Assembly (NCBI GenBank): GCA_947258585.1 | Contig: CAMYIZ010000038.1 | Location: forward strand, 1-64,000 | Direction: 5' to 3' | From: an uncultured Haliea sp. | GTDB taxonomy: Bacteria > Pseudomonadota > Gammaproteobacteria > Pseudomonadales > Halieaceae | DNA: 64,000 nucleotides | Part shown: positions 20,614 to 29,528 of the stretch, in pieces | Layout: every line of letters begins with the position of its first letter | How positions within the stretch are numbered: position 1 is the first letter of the stretch | Notes under the pieces: generated by a model | The model's database searches: none | What the model was told of the DNA's origin: nothing | What the model saw: the letters and a program-made list of their open reading frames with translations, nothing else | Position numbers and translations under genes: made by a program

Positions 20614-22101
20614 TTATGCGGCCGAGGACGCCTCTGCCTGCGGCGCTGGCAGGCCAAACGCTGCCCAGTCCGGTTCCGCCATGCAGGCGGTGAAGCGGGC
20701 GAAATTCCACGGCCAGCTGGAGGGAATACCTTCCGCATCCAGGTACCAGCTGACACAGCCCCCCAGGTACCAGACCGTGTTCTTGGCCGCGGCGACGCGC
20801 TCGGTCTCAAAGCGCTCCATGGCCTCGAAACTGGGGGCGATCTCGGTGCAATCGTTTGCCCGCAGGCGCCCCAGCAACTGGCTGATGTAGCCCCACTGGT
20901 GCTCGGCAATGTCGATCAGGGAGAAGTTGCCCACCGGCCCATTGGGGCCATTGAGCATGAACAGGTTCGGGAAGTCGGGCATGGTCACCGCCAGGTAGGC
21001 CTTGGGACGATCGGCCCAGAAGGCGTCCAGGCTCGCCCCGTTGCGCCCGTTGATTGTCATCGGGCGCATGAAATGATCGGCGTGGAAGCCGGTGGCATAC
21101 ACGATCACGTCCAGCTCGTGCAGTTCCCCGTCCGCGGTGCGGATGCCTTCGGGCTCAATACGCTCGATACCGTCGCGCACCAGCCGTGACTGCGGGTGCT
21201 GGATGGCCTGGTAGTAATCGGGCGAGAAGACCAGGCGCTTGCACAGCGGTGCATGGTCCGGCCGCAGCTGCTCCCGCAGTGCCGGGTCGGTCACGGACTG
21301 TTCCAGGTTGTCCAGGCAGGCTTTGGCCATGGCGCGGGCGGGCTCGGATTCCATATCGGTGATGGACTGGGTGTAGGCCTCCACTGCGGCCATGTACTCC
21401 TCCACGTTCATCGCCTGGGCCAGTACCTCGGGATCCCGGAAGGCGGCCCGCTCTGCCTCGCTGAAGACTCCGTTTTCTACCGGCATTATCCACTGTGGCG
21501 TGCGCTGGTAGTGTTCCAGCAGCGCCGCCTTGCCCGCCAGCGCCGAGATGATCTGCACCCCAGTGGAGCCGTTGCCGATGACGCCGATGCGTTTGCCCTC
21601 GAGCGTCACGCTGTGGTCCCAGCGGGCGCTGTGCATCAGGTCCCCGCGGAAGGACTCCGCTCCGGCGATGTCCGGATAGCGGGGGTGGTGGAGTACGCCG
21701 GTGGCGGCGATGAGGATGTCGGCGCTGTCGCGGTGGCCACTGCGGAACTGCAGCTGCCAGCGGCCTTCGCGGTAGTCCGCGCGGGTGGCTTCCTCGCCGA
21801 ACCGGGTCAGCCGGTCGATACCGTATTTGGCGGCAGTGCGCTCGAAATAGGTCTGGATTTCAGGGCCGGGAGGCAGGTGTCTGCTCCAGTCCGGATTGCG
21901 TTCAAAGCTGTAGGTGTAGAAATGCGAGGGCACGTCGCAGGTCAGGCCGGGGTAGGTGTTGTCGCGCCAGGTCCCGCCGACCCGGTCGGCCTTTTCGTAG
22001 AGGGTGATGTCGGTGTAACCCTCTTCCTGCAGGCGGATGCCGGCGAGGATGCCGGCCATGCCGGCGCCGAGAACGATAATGCGGGGTTGTGTGGCGGACA
22101 T
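20614..22101 (-). CDS. Baeyer-Villiger-type flavin monooxygenase
   Basis: FAD- and NADPH-dependent monooxygenase of 495 aa. The N-terminal FAD-binding motif is VLGAGMAGILAG. The type I Baeyer-Villiger fingerprint FxGxxxHxxxW(D) is present as SFRGDLMHSARWD. A second nucleotide-binding motif for NADPH is GVIGNGSTGVQ. Such enzymes insert oxygen next to a ketone to make an ester or lactone. The gene is divergent from an AraC-family regulator, the usual arrangement for an inducible ketone monooxygenase, and is followed by a carboxylase subunit gene, so a catabolic route producing an acyl-CoA is plausible. The substrate is unknown. Confidence 0.88.
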   Translation of the reverse strand: MSATQPRIIVLGAGMAGILAGIRLQEEGYTDITLYEKADRVGGTWRDNTYPGLTCDVPSHFYTYSFERNPDWSRHLPPGPEIQTYFERTAAKYGIDRLTRFGEEATRADYREGRWQLQFRSGHRDSADILIAATGVLHHPRYPDIAGAESFRGDLMHSARWDHSVTLEGKRIGVIGNGSTGVQIISALAGKAALLEHYQRTPQWIMPVENGVFSEAERAAFRDPEVLAQAMNVEEYMAAVEAYTQSITDMESEPARAMAKACLDNLEQSVTDPALREQLRPDHAPLCKRLVFSPDYYQAIQHPQSRLVRDGIERIEPEGIRTADGELHELDVIVYATGFHADHFMRPMTINGRNGASLDAFWADRPKAYLAVTMPDFPNLFMLNGPNGPVGNFSLIDIAEHQWGYISQLLGRLRANDCTEIAPSFEAMERFETERVAAAKNTVWYLGGCVSWYLDAEGIPSSWPWNFARFTACMAEPDWAAFGLPAPQAEASSAA

Positions 22102-22175
22102 GGGGATGGCTCCTGGCTGCTGTGATTATGGCCATAGCTTACGGGAGAGCGGCCACTCCAGGCTTAGCATTTATG

Positions 22176-22204
22176 TTCAACTTTATGACAATATCGCTAA
22201 TAAT
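22176..22204 (+). promoter_or_regulatory. Candidate promoter of the AraC-family gene
   Basis: TTCAAC (22176-22181) and AATAAT (22199-22204) are 17 bases apart in an AT-rich stretch that stands out from the GC-rich surroundings. It would place the transcript start near 22211, which favours the ATG at 22234 over the GTG at 22213. Confidence 0.35.
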
Positions 22205-22233
22205 GCCCACGGGTGGAAGCGGTGCCGAATGCC

Positions 22234-23295
22234 ATGTCCCAAATCACGCCACAACCTGTTACAGCCCGGCGGAGTCCGCCTGGTCCCGAGGCCCCCGGTT
22301 CAGCCTTTGCGCCGTTGGTGGAACTGCTGCTGGCCGAGCTGGAGGCCTGCGGTCAGGCGGATGGCCTGCGCCAGCCGCCGCGCACACTGGCGGCGTTTAC
22401 CCGCTGGTATCTCGACGTGGTCCAGCGCCTGGACGCCTACCTGGCCGGTGGCGACGATCACGCCCCGATGGCGCGGGGCGAGGTGGAGCTGATGTGCCGC
22501 TGCGCCCTGTCGGCCGCCGATTTGCGCGAGGTCATTGCCATCTGCGAACGTTTTGCCGACATGTTGCAGCCCCGGGCGGGGCGGATCCGCCTGGAATCGG
22601 CGGCGGGGCGCGCCAGTTTCCGCCTTGATTCCCTGCGCGGCCAGCCCAGTACCGCCGGCAGTCTGGTGGATATCACCGGCCTGTTTGCGTTCCTGCAGCT
22701 GTTCCAGTGGCTGCTCGGCAGGGAACTGCCACTGGAACAGGTCCGTATCGGCCCCATCCGTCGTCAGGATGTGCTGCCATTCCTGCGCCTGTTCCGGGCG
22801 CCGGTTCTGGCCGGTGGTGAGGACTATGCCCTCGACTTTGCCGCAGCGGCCCTGGAGCTGCCGGTGGTGCGCAGCCCCAGTGAGTTCCCCGAGTTCTTTC
22901 ACAGTTTTCCCTGCGCCGTGTTCGGTGTCCGTGGCCACAGCCTGCCTGGCCAGGTCGCCGCGCTGCTCTCTGCCGCCCTGCGCCACGGCGCGCCGCTGCC
23001 GAGCCAGGGGCAGCTCGCCGAGGAGCTGGGGCTGCCGCTTTCGACCTTCCGCCGGCGCTTGCGACAGGGGGGCAGTAACTACCGGGCCCTGCGGGAAGCT
23101 GCGCTGCGCAATGCCGCCTGCGAAGCCCTGGCGCAGCCGGACCGGCTGATCGGTGACATCGCTGCCGGCCTGGGCTTTGCCGATGCCGCCAGCTTCACCC
23201 GCGCGTTCGGGCAGTGGTTCGGTGTGCCGCCGGGGGCGTGGCGGGACCAGTTCCCGGAGGTGGACCCTGTCCGGGACAGCAAAAATAAACATTGA
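22234..23295 (+). CDS. AraC-family transcriptional regulator
   Basis: DNA-binding regulator of about 353 aa. The N-terminal two-thirds is an effector-type domain of the AraC/OruR class (PVVRSPSEFPEFFHSFPC, FRAPVLAGGEDYALDF). The C-terminal third has two helix-turn-helix units, QLAEELGLPLSTFRRRLRQ and IGDIAAGLGFADAASFTRAFGQWFGVPPG. The ATG at 22234 has GGAAGCGG upstream. It is divergent from the Baeyer-Villiger monooxygenase and most likely controls it. Its stop codon lies inside the -35 element of the downstream cold-shock promoter. Confidence 0.9.
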   Translation: MSQITPQPVTARRSPPGPEAPGSAFAPLVELLLAELEACGQADGLRQPPRTLAAFTRWYLDVVQRLDAYLAGGDDHAPMARGEVELMCRCALSAADLREVIAICERFADMLQPRAGRIRLESAAGRASFRLDSLRGQPSTAGSLVDITGLFAFLQLFQWLLGRELPLEQVRIGPIRRQDVLPFLRLFRAPVLAGGEDYALDFAAAALELPVVRSPSEFPEFFHSFPCAVFGVRGHSLPGQVAALLSAALRHGAPLPSQGQLAEELGLPLSTFRRRLRQGGSNYRALREAALRNAACEALAQPDRLIGDIAAGLGFADAASFTRAFGQWFGVPPGAWRDQFPEVDPVRDSKNKH

Positions 23296-23319
23296 CCGAT
23301 TTCGCAACGCCTGTATACT
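23292..23319 (+). promoter_or_regulatory. Promoter of the cold-shock gene
   Basis: TTGACC (23292-23297) and TATACT (23314-23319) with a 16-base spacer form a strong sigma70 promoter. It predicts transcription from about 23326 and a 5' untranslated leader of roughly 150 bases, as in cspA-type mRNAs. The -35 overlaps the stop codon of the AraC-family gene. Confidence 0.75.
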
Positions 23320-23325
23320 CGGTCT

Positions 23326-23474
23326 TGCTTGAACGTTTTACACCTATCTTATGCATACCATTTCGAAGTCACGCAGTTAGTACCTCGTCCCTGATTTCAT
23401 AAGTAATTGCACTACCTCAAGCCCTACCGCCTTCCCCGGAAGGTTCATCTATACCTGAAATACAGGAACGTAAC
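23326..23474 (+). promoter_or_regulatory. Long 5' leader of the csp mRNA (possible thermo-responsive element)
   Basis: About 150 non-coding bases between the predicted transcript start and the ATG, less GC-rich than the rest of the window. It contains a small perfect hairpin, CTTCCCCGGAAG, near 23431-23442 and an AGGAACG ribosome-binding site just before the start. Leaders of this length control temperature-dependent translation in E. coli cspA. Here that role is inferred from position only. Confidence 0.45.
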
Positions 23475-23681
23475 ATGGCTACTAGCACCGGCACCGTAAA
23501 ATGGTTTAACGAGACCAAAGGCTTCGGCTTCATCGAGCAGGAATCAGGCCCGGACGTATTTGCGCACTTCAGCGCGATCTCCGGTTCCGGCTTCAAGACT
23601 CTGATCGAAGGCCAGAAGGTCGAGTTCAACGTCACTCAGGGCCAGAAAGGCCCGCAAGCAGAAAACATCGTAGTCGTTTAA
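23475..23681 (+). CDS. CspA-family cold-shock protein
   Basis: Single-stranded nucleic-acid-binding protein of 68 aa, one OB fold. The RNP1 motif is KGFGFIE and RNP2-like DVFAHFSAI follows, both starting after [10 protein letters not shown]. It acts as an RNA chaperone or antiterminator; which paralogue (cold-induced or constitutive) cannot be told, although the long leader favours regulated expression. It is monocistronic, with its own promoter upstream and an intrinsic terminator 22 bases after the stop codon. Confidence 0.96.
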   Translation: MATSTGTVKWFNETKGFGFIEQESGPDVFAHFSAISGSGFKTLIEGQKVEFNVTQGQKGPQAENIVVV

Positions 23682-23702
23682 GACCGCGTAAGTTCTGCCA
23701 AG

Positions 23703-23735
23703 GCCCCCCGGTGGAGACACCGCGGGGCTTTTTTT
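23703..23735 (+). terminator. Intrinsic terminator of the csp gene
   Basis: An 11-base-pair stem (10 of 11 paired, GCCCCCCGGTG with CACCGCGGGGC) with a GAGA tetraloop is followed directly by seven T residues. Confidence 0.88.
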
Positions 23736-23838
23736 ATGCCCGCATTTCCCGGGCGGCGGTTCAACATGCCTTCCCGGGCTGTTTGCGCCGGGCGCGGCGG
23801 CTAACTATGGTGAGGCTTTCCCAGGCCCCGGGGGCAGC

Positions 23839-25770
23839 ATGACCGCAGTACTCCTGTTTCGAGCAGCCGCGCAACATAGTGGCGGGCGGCCCCGCCAGTG
23901 GCTGGCTGTCCTGCTGCTTGCCGCGCTGTCGGCGGCCTGGGCGCAGGGCACTGACGGGGAGCGTACGCCCTGCGAGCACCATCAACCGCTGCGCCAGCCC
24001 TTCTTTGGCGACCTCCACGTCCATACGCGCTATTCCCTGGATGCCAGTACCCAGGGCACCCGCACCTCGCCGGCCGAAGCTTACCGCTTTGCCCGGGGGG
24101 AGAGGATCGGTATTCAGCCCTGGGATGAGTCTGGCCAGCCCGCCCGCAGCCTGCAGCTTCGCCGGCCGCTGGATTTTGCCATGGTGTCCGATCACGCCGA
24201 GTTGCTCGGTGAAGTCAATATGTGTGCCAATCCTGAGGTCCCGGGCTACTCCAGCTGGCAGTGTCGTTTTTACCGCAGCTGGCCGCGGGGCGCCTACTAT
24301 CTGTTCAATTACATGGCCGCGATGCGCGCTTCTCACCTGGGCATGTGCGGCGAGGATGGCGAACGCTGCCTCGCGGCAGCCCTGGCGCCCTGGCAGGAGA
24401 TGCAGGACGCGGCCGAGCGTCACTATGACCGCTCCGGAGACTGTGCCTTCACTACCTTTGTCGGCTACGAGTGGACCGGCGTACAGGCGGATTCCGGCGG
24501 CAACTTGCACCGCAATATAGTGTTTGGCAACGCCAGCGTGCCGGAGCTGCCCGTGAGCTATATCGATGCGCCGGGAGAGACCCTGCTGTGGGACGCGCTG
24601 GATACCGGGTGCATCGATGCCGCCAACGGTTGCGATGCCCTGGTGATTCCGCACAACGCCAATCTGAGTGCGGGCCACATGTTCAGCGACCGCCTTGCCG
24701 ACGGCTCGCCGGTCGATGCCGCCTATGCCCTGCGGCGCCAGCGTATGGAGCCCCTGGCGGAGATCATGCAGCACAAGGGGGCTTCTGAGTGTTTCTTTGC
24801 CCCGGACATTACCCGCGACGAACTGTGTGCCTTCGAACAGCTGCCGCAGGACAATATCGCCGGCTTCGGCAATCCGCCCACCGCCAGTACCGGTTTCCTG
24901 CGCGAGACCTGGCGCCAGGGCCTGGTCCAGGAGGCCCTGCTCGGCGCCAACCCGTTCCGCTTCGGGGTGATCGCCAGTACGGATACGCATCTGGGCACGC
25001 CGGGCGCGGTGGAGGAAGACCGCTTTCTGGGCCACGGGGGTGCCGGCGTGCCGGCGCTGAAATCGGTGCCCCCCGGGCTGCCTGACAAGCTTGAATACAA
25101 CCCGGGGGGGCTCGCCGTGCTGTGGGCCGAGGAGAATTCCCGGGCTGCCCTGTTCAGCGCCATGCGGCGCCGGGAGGCCTATGCCACCAGCGGGCCGCGA
25201 ATCATCACCCGGCTGTTCGCCGGCTGGAACCTGGACTCCGAGCTGTGCGCGGCGCCCGACCAGCTTGAGCGCGCCTATGCCAGCGCGGTGCCCATGGGCT
25301 CAGAACTGGGGCCGGCGCCCCCGGGCGGCGCCCTGCGCCTGCTGGTGGCGGCCGAGCAGGACGCTGGCACTGTCGACAGTCCCGGTATGCCGCTGCAGAA
25401 AATCCAGGTGATCAAGGGCTGGCTGGACGAGGCAGGTGAAACCCGCGAGCAGGTCGTGGATGTGGTGGGTGACCCGGTCAGCCGCGGCAGTGTAGACCTG
25501 GCGACCTGTGCCACCGCGGGCAGCGGGCATGCCAGGCTCTGTGCGGTGTGGGAGGACCCGGACTTTGATCCCGGGCAGCGCGCCTTCTACTACACACGGG
25601 TGGTGGAAAATCCCGGCTGTCGCTGGAGTCAGCGCCAGTGCCTGGCCGGGGGAGTCGACTGCAGTCGCCCCGAGACTATCGGCAAGGGCTTCGAAGGCTG
25701 CTGCGCAGCCGAACACCGGCCACTGGTGCAGGAGCGGGCCTGGACCTCACCGGTCTGGTACCAGCCCTAG
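23839..25770 (+). CDS. DUF3604 family secreted protein
   Basis: Exported protein of 643 aa with a PHP-like metal-dependent hydrolase core. The signal peptide is WLAVLLLAALSAAWAQ, cut near residue 36. The metal motif FFGDLHVHTRYSLDA follows near residue 56, then DFAMVSDHAELLGE, FVGYEWTG, LVIPHNANLS and VIASTDTHLGTPG near the centre, which are the usual family blocks. Members are widespread in marine bacteria and their substrate is unknown, though the motif set suggests a phosphoester or lactone hydrolase. The ATG at 23839 follows GGGGGCAG. Its 3' end overlaps the converging redoxin gene by 24 bases. Confidence 0.88.
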   Translation: MTAVLLFRAAAQHSGGRPRQWLAVLLLAALSAAWAQGTDGERTPCEHHQPLRQPFFGDLHVHTRYSLDASTQGTRTSPAEAYRFARGERIGIQPWDESGQPARSLQLRRPLDFAMVSDHAELLGEVNMCANPEVPGYSSWQCRFYRSWPRGAYYLFNYMAAMRASHLGMCGEDGERCLAAALAPWQEMQDAAERHYDRSGDCAFTTFVGYEWTGVQADSGGNLHRNIVFGNASVPELPVSYIDAPGETLLWDALDTGCIDAANGCDALVIPHNANLSAGHMFSDRLADGSPVDAAYALRRQRMEPLAEIMQHKGASECFFAPDITRDELCAFEQLPQDNIAGFGNPPTASTGFLRETWRQGLVQEALLGANPFRFGVIASTDTHLGTPGAVEEDRFLGHGGAGVPALKSVPPGLPDKLEYNPGGLAVLWAEENSRAALFSAMRRREAYATSGPRIITRLFAGWNLDSELCAAPDQLERAYASAVPMGSELGPAPPGGALRLLVAAEQDAGTVDSPGMPLQKIQVIKGWLDEAGETREQVVDVVGDPVSRGSVDLATCATAGSGHARLCAVWEDPDFDPGQRAFYYTRVVENPGCRWSQRQCLAGGVDCSRPETIGKGFEGCCAAEHRPLVQERAWTSPVWYQP

Positions 25771-26391
25771 GACTTCCCGGGCGTAGGCCAGGGCCGCTGG
25801 CGCCGCCACCCGGGTGCTGTAGCCCTCGAGGAACAGCTTGCCGACCACGGTACCATCCGGCGCGACCACGATCATGCCGGGATGGGGTATACCGTAGTGC
25901 TCGTCCCCCGGGCTGTAGTCCTGGTGCAGGATTCCCAGGGTCTTGAAGCTGAGTGCCTCCACGTCCGCCAGCAGGGGAATTGTGATCCCGTGCTGGCGGG
26001 CGAAAGCCGCCTGCTCCCCGGGGCTGTCATAGGTGATCGCCACCAGGCCGATACCCGCGGCATCGAAGGCCCCCCGGTGCTCCTGCAGCTGGCGCAGCTC
26101 CGCCATGCAGTACGGGCACCAGACCAGCGACCGGCTGGCCACCAGCACGGTGCCATTGGCGCCGGCAAAGGCGTCGAGCAAGGTGATTTCCCGACCTTCG
26201 TGCAGCGCCCGCAGGCCCGGAAAGCGCGAGCCCACCGCGGGACCCAGGGATCGCTGCGCCTGGTCCGCGGAGACGAACATGTCAGCCGTCAGCCCTTTCT
26301 CCACGGCTTCCCGCAGGGGGGCGCGGAGGCTGTAGAGGACGCCGGCGGCAAGCACCAGGACGACGATGCCGCCGAGGATGAGCCGTTGCAT
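25747..26391 (-). CDS. Membrane-anchored redoxin (AhpC/TSA-like)
   Basis: Thioredoxin-fold protein of 214 aa. One N-terminal hydrophobic segment (LILGGIVVLVLAAGVLY) is an anchor or uncleaved signal, placing the domain in the periplasm. The active-site motif is WCPYC (Cys92 and Cys95), and VAITYDSPGEQAAFARQHGITIPLLAD is typical of peroxiredoxin-like redoxins. The ATG at 26391 is chosen because GGGAGC stands just upstream and the anchor begins there; the open frame to 26541 adds a poorly protein-like lead. It is divergent from the SLC13 gene and convergent with the DUF3604 gene. Thiol-disulfide exchange or peroxide reduction is the likely activity. Confidence 0.82.
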   Translation of the reverse strand: MQRLILGGIVVLVLAAGVLYSLRAPLREAVEKGLTADMFVSADQAQRSLGPAVGSRFPGLRALHEGREITLLDAFAGANGTVLVASRSLVWCPYCMAELRQLQEHRGAFDAAGIGLVAITYDSPGEQAAFARQHGITIPLLADVEALSFKTLGILHQDYSPGDEHYGIPHPGMIVVAPDGTVVGKLFLEGYSTRVAAPAALAYAREVLGLVPDR

Positions 26392-26543
26392 GGTTGTGCT
26401 CCCGTAGCCAGTGTTGACTGCGGCAGTGTAACCGCAAAGCGCTTGCCCCGCTGGTATGGATGGCCGGCAAGGATGACTTGTCGCTTGCACCGGGTTGCAC
26501 GTATGCTTGCCCGTTTCGTATTGGCCGCCCCTGGAATCCACAC

Positions 26544-28268
26544 ATGATCGACCAGCTCCTCATTTCCGGCCTGTTCCTGTGGCTTCTGGGCAGCCTGATA
26601 TTCAGCGACTGGCCGCCGTCGAAGATATTCCTCGGCACCATGCTGGCGGCGTACTTCCTGGGCCTGGTGGAAACTTCGCAGGTTTTGGAGAAGGCCTCCA
26701 ACTCGGGGCTGATCACGCTGATCCTGCTCCTGCTGGTGTCCATTGGCCTGGAAAAACTGTCCTGGCTGAACAGTCTCTCCGGGCGCCTGATCTCCCCCAG
26801 CTATACCCTGAGCCTGTTGCGCCTGGGTGGCGTAACGGCGGTGTTTTCCGCTTTCGTCAACAACACGGCGGTGGTGGCGACCCTGGCTACCGCCGTGCGC
26901 GCCAGCCGCCATCATCCCGCCTCGCGCCTGTTGATGCCCCTGTCCTATGCGGCGATCCTCGGCGGTACCATGACCCTGATCGGGACCTCCACCAACCTGA
27001 TCGTCAGCAGTTTTCTGGAGGACGCCACCGGCGCGGGGCTGGCCTTCTTCGACTTCTTCCCAATCGGTGTCGCCGCGGTCGCGGTGGGCCTGCTGGTGAT
27101 GCTGCTGTCGGCCCGGCTGCTGCCCCGCGCCAGTGCCGAGCAGCTGCAGGTGGCGGAATATGTGATCGAGGCGGAGGTGGGCCCCGGGTCCAGCCTGATC
27201 GGCAGGAGTATCGCGGACAATCGCCTGCGCGACCTCGACGCCCTGTTCCTGGTCGAGATCGTGCGCGGCGAGCACCTGATTTCACCGGTGGCACCGACCG
27301 AATTTATCGAGGCCGGGGATAAGCTGATCTTTTCCGGAGACATCACCCAGGTCAATGCCCTCGACGCCTTCGATGGGCTGAGCCTGTTCGCGGTGGAGGA
27401 GGGGTTGTTGCGGGAAAACATGATGGAAGTGATCGTCATGCCCAATGCCGCGATTGAGGGCAAGACCATCAAGGAGTCCGGTTTCCGCTCCCTGTTCGAC
27501 GCCGCCGTGGTGGGAATGCGCCGGGGTGGCAAGCGTCTGTCGGGCAAGCTCGGCAATATCACGATCCAGGCCGGTGACAACCTGATGCTGGCGACCGGGC
27601 CGGATTTCAACGAGCGCAAGAACCTGGACAAGAACTTCGTGGTGGTGGATGACGCGGTGGCCGGTTCCAACACCACGCCGCTGCAGAACTGGTCGGTCAG
27701 TCTGCTGCTCGCCGCCGTGGTGCTGCTGGCGGCGCTGGAAATCCTGCCGCTGATCAAGGGCCTGGCCCTGCTGCTGATCTGCATGCTGGGGCTGCGCCTG
27801 GTGCGGGGCTCGGAGTTGCGCCGGCGCTTCCCGTTCGAGATCTGGCTGATCATTGCTTCCGCCCTGACCCTGTCCCAGGCCCTGACCAACACCGGCCTGG
27901 TGGCGACTGTGGCCCTGGCACTGCAGGACCAGCTCGTCGCCGTTGGCCCCTGGATGGCGCTGCTGGGTATCTACCTCGCTACCTTGCTGCTGACAGAGCT
28001 GATGACCAACAACGCGGCCGCGGCCTTGAGCTTCCCGGTCGCCTTCGGTCTGGCCGAGACCCTGGGCGTCAGCGCGATGCCGTTCGTGATGGCGGTCGCC
28101 TACGGTGCCAGCGCCAGTTTCCTGACGCCCTATGGCTACACCACCAATCTCATGGTGCAAAACCTCGGCGGCTACGCGATGCGGGACTACTTTCGCAGTG
28201 GCCTGCCGGTATCCATCGCCTATTCCGCCGTGGTGCTCTGGCTGCTGCCCCGGGTATTTCCCTTCTAG
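26544..28268 (+). CDS. SLC13-family permease with two TrkA-C domains
   Basis: Inner-membrane transporter of 574 aa in the divalent anion:sodium symporter superfamily. The first membrane half includes VNNTAVVATLATAV and the signature ILGGTMTLIGTSTNLIV. Two RCK_C (TrkA-C) domains occupy about residues 205-375 (EAEVGPGSSLIGRSIADNRL and AAIEGKTIKESGFRSLFDAAVVG), and a second membrane half contains LTELMTNNAAAALSFPVA and SASFLTPYGYTTNLMV. This layout is seen in transporters for sulfate, sulfonates or dicarboxylates; the ligand cannot be read. The ATG at 26544 is chosen because the upstream frame is not membrane-like. It ends six bases from the converging Rieske gene. Confidence 0.88.
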   Translation: MIDQLLISGLFLWLLGSLIFSDWPPSKIFLGTMLAAYFLGLVETSQVLEKASNSGLITLILLLLVSIGLEKLSWLNSLSGRLISPSYTLSLLRLGGVTAVFSAFVNNTAVVATLATAVRASRHHPASRLLMPLSYAAILGGTMTLIGTSTNLIVSSFLEDATGAGLAFFDFFPIGVAAVAVGLLVMLLSARLLPRASAEQLQVAEYVIEAEVGPGSSLIGRSIADNRLRDLDALFLVEIVRGEHLISPVAPTEFIEAGDKLIFSGDITQVNALDAFDGLSLFAVEEGLLRENMMEVIVMPNAAIEGKTIKESGFRSLFDAAVVGMRRGGKRLSGKLGNITIQAGDNLMLATGPDFNERKNLDKNFVVVDDAVAGSNTTPLQNWSVSLLLAAVVLLAALEILPLIKGLALLLICMLGLRLVRGSELRRRFPFEIWLIIASALTLSQALTNTGLVATVALALQDQLVAVGPWMALLGIYLATLLLTELMTNNAAAALSFPVAFGLAETLGVSAMPFVMAVAYGASASFLTPYGYTTNLMVQNLGGYAMRDYFRSGLPVSIAYSAVVLWLLPRVFPF

Positions 28269-28274
28269 CGCGGC

Positions 28275-29288
28275 TCAGCGCCCACCGGCGCCGGGCCGCC
28301 AGTTGTCGTGGGTATAGAACTGCGCGTACCACTTGCGGAACTTGGCGAAGGGGCCGTCGTTGTCACACAGCAGCGGCTTCTCGAAGTACTGCTTGTGGGT
28401 CCAGATGATGCGGTCCTCCTCCATCTGCCGGTAGATGTCCTTGACGATGGCGTCGGCGACACCGCCCACCGGTTCCCTGCCGTCGACTTTTTTCTGGATG
28501 AAGGCATAAAAAGCCCTCGAGTTTTCACTGTCCACCGGCGTCAGGTTGGCCATCAGCACGGTGTCGCAGATACCGCTGAAGCGTACCGTGGCCTGCCCCG
28601 GTCCGGTGCTCTTGTTGGCGATTGTGCCGGTGACTTCGCCGCGGGGCGTGGCCATTTTGCTGATCAGCTTGCCCGAGCGGTAGACGCCGTCGAACTCCAT
28701 GGTTTCGGGGGTGGGGATGTTCTGGGTGCCGTGGACATACAGGAAGTGGGCAGGGTCGACGGCGTTCTCGCCGATCTCCTGCATGTGGGTGCCGATGTCC
28801 CAGGTGTGAATCTTGAAGCTGCCCCAGTCGCCGTTGTCGGCGGCGGCTTCCGGGATTTCTTCCGGCTCGAAATGGGGTGCCGCGCCTTCCGGGTGGTACC
28901 ACACGTAAATGACCTGGTTCAGTTCCCGCACATGCCACGGCCGGATCACCTGCTCGCCGCGGGCGATCTTCGGCGGCAGATTGTTGGCGTAGGGCACATC
29001 GGTGCACTGGCCCTCGCCGTTGTATGCCCAGCCGTGGAATGGGCAGACGATGGAGTCGCCGCGCACCTCCGACCCGACACCGGCCTGCCCGCGGATCCCG
29101 TAGCCGAGATGGGCGCCCATGTGTGGACAATAGGCATCCAGGACCTTGGCCTCCCCGCTCTCCGTTCGGAACAACACCAGGTCGGTAGCGAAATAGCGCA
29201 GGGGCATGGAGGCGGCTACCGGCAGTTCCTGTGAATAGGCGACCTGGAACCAGCCCAGGGGAATCGGCATGGGGATACGTTGACTCAT
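28275..29288 (-). CDS. Rieske non-heme iron oxygenase (KshA/steroid-oxygenase-like)
   Basis: Terminal oxygenase subunit of 337 aa. The Rieske [2Fe-2S] ligands are Cys54/His56 (YCPHMGAHLG) and Cys82/His85 (CPFHGWAYNGEGQC). The mononuclear iron site is ENAVDPAHFLYVHGT, with Asn175, Asp178, His181 and His186. The phrase VLDAYCPHMGAHLG places it nearer to the ketosteroid 9-hydroxylase and cholesterol-desaturase class than to the two-component benzene dioxygenases. No reductase or ferredoxin partner is adjacent. The ATG at 29288 has GGAG nine bases upstream. It is divergent from an SDR gene that begins a catabolic-looking run, suggesting a shared regulon for a steroid- or terpenoid-like compound. 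Confidence 0.85.
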   Translation of the reverse strand: MSQRIPMPIPLGWFQVAYSQELPVAASMPLRYFATDLVLFRTESGEAKVLDAYCPHMGAHLGYGIRGQAGVGSEVRGDSIVCPFHGWAYNGEGQCTDVPYANNLPPKIARGEQVIRPWHVRELNQVIYVWYHPEGAAPHFEPEEIPEAAADNGDWGSFKIHTWDIGTHMQEIGENAVDPAHFLYVHGTQNIPTPETMEFDGVYRSGKLISKMATPRGEVTGTIANKSTGPGQATVRFSGICDTVLMANLTPVDSENSRAFYAFIQKKVDGREPVGGVADAIVKDIYRQMEEDRIIWTHKQYFEKPLLCDNDGPFAKFRKWYAQFYTHDNWRPGAGGR

Positions 29289-29465
29289 GGTGGGATACTC
29301 CGTGCATTGGCAGCATTGTCGTAACGCCTGTACTCTACGGCAGCCCCGTGGTGATTGGTATGACTTGCAAATTTCTGACGAAACGTTACCGGAGTAAATA
29401 ATCATACCCCGCGGGCTATTCGTCCCTGCCGGGTGCCTGAGGGACTCCGCCGGGGAGCGTGGCAG

Positions 29466-29495
29466 TTGACCGTTCGCCCCGGCGCTGCCTAAGCT
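29466..29495 (+). promoter_or_regulatory. Candidate promoter of the SDR-NTF2-OYE run
   Basis: TTGACC (29466-29471) and TAAGCT (29490-29495) with an 18-base spacer lie about 34 bases before the SDR start. The -35 is good and the -10 poor (three of six). The rest of the 240-bp divergent region shows no clear operator. Confidence 0.3.
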
Positions 29496-29528
29496 GCCGC
29501 TCTTTCTTCACGATGCTGACAAGAGGAC

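Noticed and set aside
25747-25770. The 24-base overlap of converging DUF3604 and redoxin genes as a sign of a frameshift
   Set aside because: Both proteins end naturally with family-typical C-termini, and the overlap is in opposite strands.
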